Source: Providencia alcalifaciens (lineage in GTDB: Bacteria; Pseudomonadota; Gammaproteobacteria; Enterobacterales; Enterobacteriaceae). From it: a stretch of DNA of 64,000 bases. The DNA lies in contig NZ_OU659204.1 of NCBI RefSeq assembly GCF_915403165.1, positions 2,604,001 through 2,668,000 of the forward strand, written 5' to 3'. Position 1 is the stretch's first letter, and each line of letters begins with the position of its first letter. Made by a program: the position numbers and the translations under genes. Below the pieces are notes generated by a model. The model was given only the letters and a program-made list of their open reading frames with translations. It did not search any database and was not told the DNA's origin. This document shows positions 41,930 through 50,733 of the stretch, piece by piece.

Positions 41930-43786
41930 TTATGCAAAATTCGCATTTAGAGGATAAGTATTTATATCAACTTCATTAACTTGTCGCCTAGTTAGATCAA
42001 CTATCTGAAGTAATGTATTTTCAAATTGACTATTACCAACAAACTCATCACCAGGAGAAATTGCTCCACATAATAAAAATGGTAGGGCAGGTTTTTCTGA
42101 AAAAACATCAAAATTACTATGATGAAAATCTCTTACTTTTGATTCTTCATCAGGATTTAGTATCATCAATCCTGTAATTATATTTTTAATATTTGAAATG
42201 GAGTGAAGCCCATGCAAATACTTAAGAGTTAAGTCAGGGAGATATTGAGTAAATGCTTTATCGGAATATGTATATTTTGCATCTAAAATAATATATTTTT
42301 CATTCTTGTAATTATCATTTATTTTAATAACAAAATCTGGTGATCTATTTGAAAATCGACTAGAACTAGAACGTTTTGATACCTTTCCATTATAAGTAGT
42401 CCACCCCTCAGTATTTATAAGCCCTCTAAAATCAACTTTAGGATGATTAACCATCCAATATTTTGGCTCATAAAACAAACTCAACTTTAGACCTTTTTCA
42501 ATGTTAATGCTAAATAATAATGATTCACTTACAGGTTCACTTGAAAAATTAGAATTATACTTTCTTTCTAAGATAGTCTTAATATAGAATAAAGAATAAT
42601 ATTCAAATAGCTTTGGAATACTCTGAATTGACAACAGCTCTTCTTGTACACTCCAATCAGGACTCCCAAAACGATACCAATCGACTATTTTTTTAAACAG
42701 TGATAAATATAAGGGATTCTTTTTGGCTTTCATCGTGAATGTAGGTATACCGACTATATGTTTTTTCGATGGTATTTTTTCAGTCAGCATTCTCTTTATA
42801 GAATGAAGATTAGTTAAAATAGATTTACATTTCAATATCTTCCTCTGGTTAATACACTTTTGAAAACGTTGAATTTGACTAAAGAAACTAATATACCCTA
42901 GAGGTGTTTCATTTACTTTATTGGTTTTTCCTTCAGGCATTTCAAAACCAAAAAGTAACATTGATGTGGTTTGAATCAAAGTATTTATAAAACCATAGAT
43001 CACCTGATTTTCATAAACATCTGAATCTTCCGTTGCCTTATGCTCAATTAATTTCCCAGCTATATAGAAACTATCATTGTATTCTAAAATAGCATGATCA
43101 ATACAATCAGTTTCAGAAAGTTCATCTATATTATTACAAAGCCATGATAGTGTAAGATCATCAACATTAGTGCTATCATTAGGATAAACATATTTTCCTA
43201 TCGTTGATAATTTAGTAATTGGTCTATTAACTATTTTCTTTACTAATATTGATGTTGTTTCTGTAATATTTTCAATTTGCTCAAGTAAGATTTCTGCAGG
43301 AGTATCACCATGCTTATAACCCGCTTGACGACGAGTTACTCTAAAGAAAGAACATAGTACTTCACTATCAACTCCAGCTAGAAATGAAAGCATTTTTTCC
43401 ACTCGCTCTGCATTTATTTTTCTCGCGAGAACCTCTACTGCTTGAAAGTTAACTATTTCGATGTTTTCTTCAGCTTTCAACTCTAAAGCTAATTCGGCAA
43501 TGCCATAATAATTATGAAAAATACATTCATAGTTGAACTTCCCTAATCTTCTAGGTTGCCATTTATAAATCCATAAATCATTATGCTGTTCAATCACTGT
43601 AGGTTGCATTTCATTTTCATATAAAAGTAAAGATACTCTATCGTAAAATAACTCACTAGAGAATGATATTTCGATAGCTTCATCTTCAAGAATGAAAACA
43701 GCTGACTTACTTTTAGATTCAACTAAGGGTAATTCAAAAGCGTCACCTTGACGCTTCCCTCCTAAAATTGATATTTTAATTCTCAC
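41930..43786 (-). CDS. McrC-like nuclease, DUF2357 plus PD-(D/E)XK
   Basis: 618 residues. The N-terminal and central region has the look of DUF2357 proteins: DVYENQVIYGFINTL (about 256-270) matches the family's ENRF-type helix, and KLFEYYSLFYIKTIL (392-406) the E-x-W-type helix. The C-terminal PD-(D/E)XK nuclease site is complete: PD at 483-484 and DAK at 502-504 (SPDFVIKI…YIILDAKYTY). It follows the AAA+ gene by 11 nt and would be its effector nuclease, as McrC is for McrB. The gene is markedly AT-rich. The target (DNA or RNA) cannot be read from the sequence. Confidence 0.8.
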   Translation of the reverse strand: MRIKISILGGKRQGDAFELPLVESKSKSAVFILEDEAIEISFSSELFYDRVSLLLYENEMQPTVIEQHNDLWIYKWQPRRLGKFNYECIFHNYYGIAELALELKAEENIEIVNFQAVEVLARKINAERVEKMLSFLAGVDSEVLCSFFRVTRRQAGYKHGDTPAEILLEQIENITETTSILVKKIVNRPITKLSTIGKYVYPNDSTNVDDLTLSWLCNNIDELSETDCIDHAILEYNDSFYIAGKLIEHKATEDSDVYENQVIYGFINTLIQTTSMLLFGFEMPEGKTNKVNETPLGYISFFSQIQRFQKCINQRKILKCKSILTNLHSIKRMLTEKIPSKKHIVGIPTFTMKAKKNPLYLSLFKKIVDWYRFGSPDWSVQEELLSIQSIPKLFEYYSLFYIKTILERKYNSNFSSEPVSESLLFSINIEKGLKLSLFYEPKYWMVNHPKVDFRGLINTEGWTTYNGKVSKRSSSSRFSNRSPDFVIKINDNYKNEKYIILDAKYTYSDKAFTQYLPDLTLKYLHGLHSISNIKNIITGLMILNPDEESKVRDFHHSNFDVFSEKPALPFLLCGAISPGDEFVGNSQFENTLLQIVDLTRRQVNEVDINTYPLNANFA

Positions 43787-43797
43787 CTAAATCACCC

Positions 43798-46347
43798 TTA
43801 AAAATATGAATATGATTCACTATATATATCGCCATTATTTATTATATTTTTTAAAGTTGCCTTAGATAAATTTAAATCAAGTTCAACTAGCTTTTGCTCA
43901 AGATTATGTAATCTTTCTTTAAAGCCTGTTCCATATCCTTCAATCAATGGTAAAATATGTTGATTAATAGCAAAATCTAGTGGCTGGATCCTTAAACCTT
44001 CAATTTCATTTGCCACATGACAATATCTCTTTATAGCATTATATTTTCTTTGGCTAACTATTACAGATGTTGTTCTATTAATTGGTGCTCTTAAAATTTC
44101 AATGATTTGCTCTAGTGAATTTTCTTCTTCAGTAGTAAACGAAGACTCATATAAACTAACATCAAAACACTCATCAAACGATTCGTTATGTATTGCTCCA
44201 TCAAAATCTATAGTTTTTAACAAACTAGATTTAAAATCTAAATTATGATTCAAGCCTATTACGGGAACACGATCTATCAATCGAGGAGATAAGCGCTCTG
44301 TAGATGCATCATTATTTATAGTTGCAATAAAACGTACCCCCTTGGAAACTTTTATGTATCGCTCTTCATCAGAAGGTATGCCCAAATCAATTTTTCTATT
44401 CCGTCCTTCAGGATCACACATACTTAAAAAATCAGACCAATAATGCTCAACACTAGAAAGATTTGCCTCATCTAATAAAATTAATTTTAGATAATCTTGA
44501 TTATGATCGCTTTTCAAAAATTCATAAAGCCCTGTTCTAGCTGGCTGATAAACATCTTTTAATGAATTATAAAAGCCTAATATGTCTCTACTTGAAACCC
44601 AAGCTCGCCCTACAGAAATATTAATAAAATTACTTGTGTTATGTGTATTCTCTTCATTAGTCAATCCCATACTTTGAGCAAGCCTAATTGCAGTAGAGGT
44701 TTTACCTGTACCTGGGGGACCTGCTAATATAGTCATAAAAGATTGATTTAAGCAAATAAGCAAATTGGCCATTTCATCAAATGAAAAATTTTTACCATTA
44801 TCATTACTAAATGAATCTATTATATAATTTATATAATCTTTTCTATTATCTTTTGTTAATTTTATCGTCGTTGGAGTTATTTTCGTTTTATATATATTTG
44901 GCGAACTCTCTTTATTTCTCCCACCATTTAACAATGTAGTTAAAGTTTTAATTTCAACAGCCTTCTCAAATAATTGAGGGGAATTTAAAGTCGCCTTTTT
45001 AAGATTAATAGTTTTTTCAACTGCCTCTTTTTCTTTATCTAGATCTTCTTTTAACCTTTTAAGATAATTTATTTCAGAAACTAATGAATCATAATCATTT
45101 ACTCTTGATAAAGTTGAATAAAAAGCCTCAAGCTTTTGGTTTGAGTCTGTTATTTTACTCTCTAGAGTGGTGTTTTCTTCTGTTAATGCTTGCTGTTTCT
45201 GTAGTAATATTTTATGTGCATCTTCTGCGGTTTGTTTCTTTATTCTTTCGATTTCATCTTTAGCTTTTGATTTTTCTGCTTCAACATTTTTTACTTCAAA
45301 CTCTAACTCTGATTTTTTACTTGAAATGAGTCTCTCTAACTCATTAAGCTCCTTATCTAATTTTATTTTTTGAATTCTTGTTACTTCCTCCAGTTCCTCT
45401 GATTTTTGTTTCACTAATAAATCTTTGTTTTTAGCAAAGTAATTATCTAAATAAAGCCTTCCATCTCTACTTTCAGCTAAAAATTCTTGAACTATTTCTT
45501 GACCAAATGGACTAGAATCTAAAAAGTCACCTAACAGTTCTTTAAGTCTTATCAATCGTTCACTATTCTCTAGAACTTTATTTTTTTTTACATATTCATC
45601 AATGCCTAGAGATAACTTTTGAGCTTCACTTTTTCCTAACGGATTTTTGTTCTTAGACACTCCGTTACCAAAACCATTTTTAGTGAAATATGATACTAAA
45701 CGAGTATCAGATATATAATCAACTTGCTCATAGGGTAGAATTGAAATATCTTTCAAGTTATTTATATAGTTTTTATTTTCACCTTTTATAGCCCAATCAG
45801 AAATTAATTTATTTTCGACTATACTTTTTAATTCTATTTTTGCAATATGGTCTTGTTTTAATTGTAATGGAGAAGGTGTTGATAATGGCGATAATTGCCA
45901 GTTGTTATCTTGTTTAGATGCTTTGAATGGACCATAAATATAATCATTATTTTCGATAAAAAATTGGTTACTCGATGCATCAATATCATGGCTAATATAA
46001 CCAGTTTTAATATCAGGAAGTTCAGATTTTATAATTGGAATAAAATAATTTCGCTCAAGTCTCTCTACTTTATTCCCTAGTCCAAAATGTTTTTGATATC
46101 TAGAGTTATTCTTCCAATCATCATCGTTACTTTCATAAAATTCAGTAAGAATGAAAAGCTCATCATTTCCAAATTGTTGGCTAATATTTGTAAATCCTTT
46201 AGATATAAATATTCCACCATTTGGAAAATCGTTAGGGTTTATTTTTTCATACTCTCCACCTTCATTTATATAGGCAACTGGAATAACTAATCCCATATCT
46301 GGATTAGATATATGGTTTTCTTCTTTAATAACTAACACCCTATTCAT
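43798..46347 (-). CDS. McrB-like AAA+ NTPase with long coiled coil
   Basis: 849 residues. An unrecognised N-terminal region (about 1-300) is followed by a long charged coiled coil (about 305-460, heptad-rich in Glu, Lys, Leu) and a C-terminal MoxR/McrB-type AAA+ domain: Walker A AGPPGTGKT (542-550), Walker B LILLDEANL (622-630), sensor region RFIATINND (672-680) and arginine-rich LSPRLIDR (686-693). The McrB guanine-recognition MNxxD is not exact, so nucleotide choice is open. It is the first gene of a two-gene operon with the nuclease. The arrangement resembles coiled-coil nuclease tandems related to McrBC defence systems. Confidence 0.8.
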   Translation of the reverse strand: MNRVLVIKEENHISNPDMGLVIPVAYINEGGEYEKINPNDFPNGGIFISKGFTNISQQFGNDELFILTEFYESNDDDWKNNSRYQKHFGLGNKVERLERNYFIPIIKSELPDIKTGYISHDIDASSNQFFIENNDYIYGPFKASKQDNNWQLSPLSTPSPLQLKQDHIAKIELKSIVENKLISDWAIKGENKNYINNLKDISILPYEQVDYISDTRLVSYFTKNGFGNGVSKNKNPLGKSEAQKLSLGIDEYVKKNKVLENSERLIRLKELLGDFLDSSPFGQEIVQEFLAESRDGRLYLDNYFAKNKDLLVKQKSEELEEVTRIQKIKLDKELNELERLISSKKSELEFEVKNVEAEKSKAKDEIERIKKQTAEDAHKILLQKQQALTEENTTLESKITDSNQKLEAFYSTLSRVNDYDSLVSEINYLKRLKEDLDKEKEAVEKTINLKKATLNSPQLFEKAVEIKTLTTLLNGGRNKESSPNIYKTKITPTTIKLTKDNRKDYINYIIDSFSNDNGKNFSFDEMANLLICLNQSFMTILAGPPGTGKTSTAIRLAQSMGLTNEENTHNTSNFINISVGRAWVSSRDILGFYNSLKDVYQPARTGLYEFLKSDHNQDYLKLILLDEANLSSVEHYWSDFLSMCDPEGRNRKIDLGIPSDEERYIKVSKGVRFIATINNDASTERLSPRLIDRVPVIGLNHNLDFKSSLLKTIDFDGAIHNESFDECFDVSLYESSFTTEEENSLEQIIEILRAPINRTTSVIVSQRKYNAIKRYCHVANEIEGLRIQPLDFAINQHILPLIEGYGTGFKERLHNLEQKLVELDLNLSKATLKNIINNGDIYSESYSYF

Positions 46348-46932
46348 AAGCTCTCTTTATCATAGTAATCAAACGCAATAATAACGCTATATATAATTTA
46401 CAATGGTTACCATATTGAAATAATAAAAATCATCAAAACTTTTACTGTTCACCATCAAGAAAAATCAATTAAATTCATTTAATTTCAATTAATTACAAAT
46501 AAAACATCATATTGTATCTTTAAATAATCTAATTATAATATCACTATTCCCGCTTATATCCACAGTGCTTCATCTATATTAGACATGCATCTCATAATTT
46601 AATTTTATGTACTATGCATATCGAATTGAAGAATTTCACTTAAGATTCATACCAACCACTAATGATGCTGAAATACTGAAAAACTTTAATAAGTTATATA
46701 GTTAGTCTTATTAAAGATAAAAAATAAGAAATTAGTTATTATTGCTGATTATGTAAAAATAATAATATTTTATACTGAATCAATTTGCATGGAGATGTAA
46801 AAAGAATTACCTAGATGTGCACATGATTTAGGTTACGTAAAAATATCTTTTCATAATCAATGCATTAAAAAATCACAGACTCAGTTCGACTCCCTCCAAT
46901 CCAGAAAAAACCAAAAGCCCGCCAATTAATCA
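46348..46932. other. AT-rich leader region and island edge
   Basis: About 585 nt, very AT-rich, no gene of useful length on either strand. It holds the presumed promoter of the AAA+/nuclease operon, the degenerate ssrA-end copy (46884-46903) and the left arm of a split terminator (46913-46920). Confidence 0.5.
46884..46903 (+). other. Candidate attR, degenerate ssrA 3' end
   Basis: GTTCGACTCCCTCCAATCCA agrees with the ssrA 3' end at 17 of 20 aligned positions (one gap). It is not part of a folded tRNA. It sits immediately before a terminator-like hairpin, as expected for the displaced downstream end of an integration site. Confidence 0.5.
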
Positions 46933-46979
46933 TGAAGTGACCCCCAATAGTTGGACAACCAATTACTGGGGGTCTTTTT

Positions 46980-47486
46980 ATGTCAAAATACAGTCGCGAT
47001 TTAAAAATTATCATTGCTAATCAGTGTCTAGCCGGTGAAGCATCTCGCAAGCTTTCAAGAAAATATTCAATATCTTCTCGGCAAATTCGATATTGGTCAC
47101 AAGTCGTTGCCATTCATGGCGATAACGCTTTCTTGCCCACACCCCATTTGCGTTGTGCAACTGCCAAATTTCAAGCACTTAAACTTATGTGGACAAACGA
47201 TTGGTCTCTCGGTCACACTAGCGCCATACTGAATTTAATTTCCCCTGGGATCTTATCTGTCTGGCTTGATAGATATAATAAAAATGGATTCAAAGGGCTT
47301 GAATGTGGACCCAGAGGACGACCGACAATGAAACACCCTCGTATAACACCAGTACGCTCTGATGATGAAAAAACACTTGAAGAACTCAAAGAAGAGGTTG
47401 CTTATTTACGTGCAGAAAATGCCGTTCTAAAAAAGTTGGAAGAGCTGGAACAGATAAAACGACGCCAAGCAAAGAAAAAACGTTAG
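46980..47486 (+). CDS. IS3-family transposase OrfA
   Basis: 168 residues. Two helix-turn-helix regions (about 14-35, EASRKLSRKYSISSRQIRYW, and about 65-105) bind the terminal repeats; a C-terminal leucine-zipper-like helix (LEELKEEVAYLRAENAVLKKLEEL) mediates multimerisation. It ends in a run of A (AAGAAAAAACG, 47472-47482) suited to -1 frameshifting into orfB. Confidence 0.92.
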   Translation: MSKYSRDLKIIIANQCLAGEASRKLSRKYSISSRQIRYWSQVVAIHGDNAFLPTPHLRCATAKFQALKLMWTNDWSLGHTSAILNLISPGILSVWLDRYNKNGFKGLECGPRGRPTMKHPRITPVRSDDEKTLEELKEEVAYLRAENAVLKKLEELEQIKRRQAKKKR

Positions 47487-47515
47487 TTGTTTTAGCTCTT
47501 AAAAATAAGTACCCC

Positions 47516-48328
47516 TTGAAACACTTACTTTATGCAGTAAGCCTTGCAAAAAGTGTGTTTTATTATCATGTTAGCGCACTTAAGAAACCTGCAAATTATG
47601 AGAACGAACTGACACGTATTAAGTCTATTTATTATGAGCATAAAGGGCGTTATGGCTACAGGCGTATTCATTTAGCGCTAAAAAATGAAGGCATTACACT
47701 CAATCATAAAACCGTTCAGCGGTTATTGGGACAACTTAATTTAAAGTCGACAGTTAGGCCAAAAAAATATCGTTCATACCGTGGTGATGTAGGTAAAACA
47801 GCGCCGAATTATCTTAATAGAGATTTTACGGCAACCAAGCCGAATGAAAAGTGGGTCACGGATGTGACAGAATTTAAAGTCAATGAACAAAAAGTTTATC
47901 TGTCTCCCATAATTGATTTATATAATCAAGAGGTTGTCGCGTATAAGGTCGCTAAAAATACACGCTTAACGTTGGTCACGGAGATGCTAAAAAGAGGTTT
48001 ATCTCGATTAACCAAAACACAAAATCCGTTATTACACAGCGATCAGGGTTGGCAATACCGAAACCCTAGCTATCAGAAACAGCTAGTTGATAATGGAATT
48101 AAGCAGAGTATGTCTAGAAAAGGAAACTGCTTAGATAACACAGTCGCTGAAAACTTTTTCGGCTTATTAAAATCAGAAATGTATCATGGGCATGATTTTC
48201 AAAATGCCGATGAATTAATTGAAAAAATTGACGAATATATAGAGTATTACAATACCAAACGGATCAAAGCCAAATTAAAAGGCCTGACTCCGGTTGAATA
48301 TCGAAATCAGGCCTTACAAGCCGCTTAA
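47516..48328 (+). CDS. IS3-family transposase OrfB (DDE integrase)
   Basis: 270 residues from a TTG at 47516, but the -1 frame is open upstream through the A-run at the end of orfA, so the natural product is probably the OrfAB fusion. An HTH_21 region (YYEHKGRYGYRRIHLAL) precedes the rve catalytic core: D in WVTDVTEFKV, D in LLHSDQGWQY and E in AENFFGLLKSE. The C-terminal YYNTKRIKAKLKGLTPVEYR is typical. All catalytic residues are present. Confidence 0.92.
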   Translation: MKHLLYAVSLAKSVFYYHVSALKKPANYENELTRIKSIYYEHKGRYGYRRIHLALKNEGITLNHKTVQRLLGQLNLKSTVRPKKYRSYRGDVGKTAPNYLNRDFTATKPNEKWVTDVTEFKVNEQKVYLSPIIDLYNQEVVAYKVAKNTRLTLVTEMLKRGLSRLTKTQNPLLHSDQGWQYRNPSYQKQLVDNGIKQSMSRKGNCLDNTVAENFFGLLKSEMYHGHDFQNADELIEKIDEYIEYYNTKRIKAKLKGLTPVEYRNQALQAA

Positions 48329-48441
48329 CTCAAAGTGTCCAACTTTATGGGGTCACTTCAATCGATGGGCTTTTTTTATATCCCACACAGCCTAATATAA
48401 CCTAACTACCCCAATCACTTTAGGCTTCCTCCAGCAACCCA

Positions 48442-49086
48442 TCAATGCTCCATCATTTCATGCACAATATCCTTACCGCTCATAGAATATGGATAATACG
48501 TTGGCCAATTCTCTAATTGAGTCAATAAAGCCTCCTGAGATTCATTCCCCATATAAAGATGGAAATGCCCAGCTTTCTCTGGAGCAATAATATGATCACT
48601 AAACTGGATAAACCTAGGGGCTTGGCTATTTTTAGCCTTACACTCAAATAAATAACGGACGCCCTTCTTGCCTGAAGAATAATTTAAAACTCGGTAACCC
48701 GCATAATCATATTGGCACTGAGAGACTTTATCCCCTCGGTGGAATTCAATAATATTATTCTCAATGCCAATCATATCCACATCGGTTTTATACCCTTTGG
48801 CATAATAATCTCGATACTCTTGCGCAGTTTTACCCTTATTCTTTTCAGCCTTATCTTGCATTACAGGGTCTAACGTTCCATTAGCAAGATAAGGCTCCAC
48901 AGATTGCCAAACACCGTCCCAATCACTCAATTTACGATCTTTAACATCACTATCCTCAAAAATACCTTTTGCAGCATTGCGTTGCGCTTCTGTCTGCGGC
49001 TTATCATGGTGATGCCCATGCGCCATCGCTGTGTGGCTGAATAAACTGGCTAACACAAGCAGTGAAAGAATATTTTTTGTCATCAT
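48442..49086 (-). CDS. zinT: Periplasmic zinc-binding protein ZinT
   Basis: 214 residues. Signal peptide (about 1-22, cleaved after AMA) followed by the His-rich metal-binding start HGHHHD and a lipocalin-like YodA/ZinT domain ([14 protein letters not shown]…, [22 protein letters not shown]). It delivers zinc to ZnuA under scarcity. The first of two adjacent ATGs (49086) overlaps the rpmE2 stop as ATGA, so it is translationally coupled and under the same Zur site. Confidence 0.95.
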   Translation of the reverse strand: MMTKNILSLLVLASLFSHTAMAHGHHHDKPQTEAQRNAAKGIFEDSDVKDRKLSDWDGVWQSVEPYLANGTLDPVMQDKAEKNKGKTAQEYRDYYAKGYKTDVDMIGIENNIIEFHRGDKVSQCQYDYAGYRVLNYSSGKKGVRYLFECKAKNSQAPRFIQFSDHIIAPEKAGHFHLYMGNESQEALLTQLENWPTYYPYSMSGKDIVHEMMEH

Positions 49087-49346
49087 TTTTCCTCTCTGGT
49101 TTGAACAAAATTCCCAAAACGCTTATTAAAGCGAGCAACATTCCCTTCCTGTGAATGGGTTTTCTGTTTCCCGGTATAAAACGGGTGAGAATGCGAGGAC
49201 ACATCGAGAGGAACATACGGATAACTTTGCCCTTCAAACTCAATGGTTCTTTCTGTTTTTATGGTTGACCCAACCTTAAAATAAGCATCTGCCGCGGTAT
49301 CGTGAAAGATCACCACTCGGTAATCTGGATGAATATTTGGCTTCAT
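49083..49346 (-). CDS. rpmE2: Ribosomal protein L31 type B, zinc-independent
   Basis: 87 residues ([27 protein letters not shown]…). It lacks the CxxC zinc ribbon of L31 type A and replaces it during zinc starvation, freeing ribosomal zinc. ATG 49346 is preferred to an upstream in-frame start because the family begins MKPNIHP and the longer version would run through the Zur operator. First gene of rpmE2-zinT. Confidence 0.94.
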   Translation of the reverse strand: MKPNIHPDYRVVIFHDTAADAYFKVGSTIKTERTIEFEGQSYPYVPLDVSSHSHPFYTGKQKTHSQEGNVARFNKRFGNFVQTREEK

Positions 49347-49359
49347 CGCCAGCTCCTTT

Positions 49360-49382
49360 GTTATGTTATAATATAACATTAA
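49360..49382 (-). promoter_or_regulatory. Zur operator of rpmE2-zinT
   Basis: Perfect palindrome TGTTATA-A-TATAACA (49364-49378), the core of the enterobacterial Zur box, 18 nt before the rpmE2 start. It predicts repression by Zur with zinc and induction on zinc depletion. Confidence 0.88.
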
Positions 49383-49711
49383 TATTTTTTGGAGCGATTG
49401 ACCACTCTTTTTTAACCATGAGTTTTATATGGGAAATACACGACGAATATCGACTTAAGATGCACTGAAATAATCTGCACATAATCCCATCAACAATAAA
49501 TAAACTTGAATTTCCTTTACCTTGAATGCTGATCATGAACTTTCTTCATGTTCGAAGTGAAATTAAGTCGCTTTAACTCACCTATCCACTCTGGCATAAA
49601 TTAAACATATTAACTTACTGGCTACATAAAATTGATGAATGAGAAAACGTGCAACATCTCTGTAATCAAGAAATAAACGCCGTTTTCCTATTAGAGCTAG
49701 GATGCAAAATC
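49383..49711. other. rpmE2-mesX divergent intergenic region
   Basis: About 330 nt holding a MetR-type site and the mesX leader; no gene recognised. An in-frame GTG at 49649 is not considered the mesX start. Confidence 0.5.
49536..49548 (+). promoter_or_regulatory. MetR-type box upstream of mesX-mesD
   Basis: TGAA-CTTTC-TTCA is an exact match to the MetR consensus TGAANNNNNTTCA. A near match TGAATTTCCTTTA lies 29 bp upstream (49507-49519). It sits about 165 nt before mesX and suggests activation by MetR with homocysteine. Confidence 0.65.
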
Positions 49712-50689
49712 ATGAATACAGAATTTACCTTTAATATTACGCGCAGCCTTTTTGATGAAAACTACAACCCATCGGAAAATACGCGGATTACCACCAACTT
49801 TGCGAATTTAGCCAGAGGCAAAAACCGCCAAGAAAACCTGCGTAACGCATTGTCGATGATCAACAACCGCTTTAATTCATTGGCGTATTGGGATAACCCT
49901 AAAAGCGATCGCTATGCTGTTGAGTTGGAAATTATCTCTGTCGAGATGAATATCGAAGAAAAAGACAGCGCCTTCCCTGTCATTGAAATCTTAAAAACCA
50001 ACATCATCGATAAAAAAACACAGCAGCGTATCGAAGGGATTGTGGGGAATAATTTTTCATCCTACGTACGGGATTATGATTTTAGCGTTTTACTCTTAGA
50101 ACATAACAAAGACCAAACAGAGTTTAGTATTCCGACTAAATTTGGCTGCCTGCATGGCAATATTTTTAAATCGTTTATTAACTCCGAAGAGTACAAAGCG
50201 AACTTTAATAAATCACCAGTGATCTGTTTAAGTGTCTCAAATAGAGATACCTACCATCGCACAGGAAATCAACATCCTATATTAGGCATTGAATATCAAC
50301 CAAGTAACGCATCTTTAACGGAGCAATACTTCGCCAAAATGGGCTTACAGGTCCGTTACTTTATGCCGAAAAATAGCGTTGCCCCTTTGGCCTTTTATTT
50401 TACGGGAGACTTGCTGAGCGACTACAGCAACCTTGAGTTAATCAGCACTATTAGCACTATGGAAACATTCCAAAAAATTTATCGTCCTGAAATTTATAAT
50501 GCCAACACGGTGGCGGGTGAATGCTATCAACCGAGCTTAAATCAGCAGGATTACTCATTAACCAAAATTGTTTATGACCGTGAAGAGCGCAGCCAACTTG
50601 CCATTGAACAAGGTAAATTTACTGAAGAGCACTTCATTAAGCCTTACCAAACGATCCTTGAAAAATGGTCAGCAAGCTATTCGCTTTAA
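49712..50689 (+). CDS. mesX: MesX (DUF1852), partner of methionine synthase MesD
   Basis: 325 residues, DUF1852 family (TEFTFNITRSLFDENYNPSENTRITTNFANLARG at the start). DUF1852 genes sit beside MesD and are needed for its oxygen-dependent activity in aerobic bacteria; the biochemical role of MesX is unresolved. ATG 49712 is preferred, preceded by AGGA, since the upstream extension to GTG 49649 does not look like the family. mesD follows after 44 nt. Confidence 0.88.
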   Translation: MNTEFTFNITRSLFDENYNPSENTRITTNFANLARGKNRQENLRNALSMINNRFNSLAYWDNPKSDRYAVELEIISVEMNIEEKDSAFPVIEILKTNIIDKKTQQRIEGIVGNNFSSYVRDYDFSVLLLEHNKDQTEFSIPTKFGCLHGNIFKSFINSEEYKANFNKSPVICLSVSNRDTYHRTGNQHPILGIEYQPSNASLTEQYFAKMGLQVRYFMPKNSVAPLAFYFTGDLLSDYSNLELISTISTMETFQKIYRPEIYNANTVAGECYQPSLNQQDYSLTKIVYDREERSQLAIEQGKFTEEHFIKPYQTILEKWSASYSL

Positions 50690-50733
50690 TAAACTCGCGC
50701 ATTTAGAAAAAATAAAATAAAAGGTCACCTGCA

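Larger units (their letters stand above)
46933..48360 (+). mobile_element. IS3-family insertion sequence (IS150-like)
   Basis: 1428 bp bounded by inverted repeats TGAAGTGACCCCCAATAGTT (left) and TGAAGTGACCCCATAAAGTT (complement of right end). It carries orfA and orfB in the -1 relation typical of IS3 elements. A possible 3-bp target duplication ATC (46929-46931 and 48361-48363) fits only if one extra A is counted at the left end. It appears intact and possibly active. It splits a terminator hairpin. Confidence 0.92.

Noticed and set aside
46884..46903. tRNA-like sequence considered as a tRNA gene
   Set aside because: Only a T-arm/acceptor-like 3' segment is present; no D arm, anticodon arm or 5' acceptor strand can be drawn upstream.
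46929..48363. ATC target-site duplication around the IS
   Set aside because: It only works if one extra base is assigned to the left end, so it is mentioned but not relied on.
49649..49711. Upstream extension of mesX to GTG 49649
   Set aside because: The extra 21 residues do not resemble the family start, and an ATG with a ribosome site lies at 49712.
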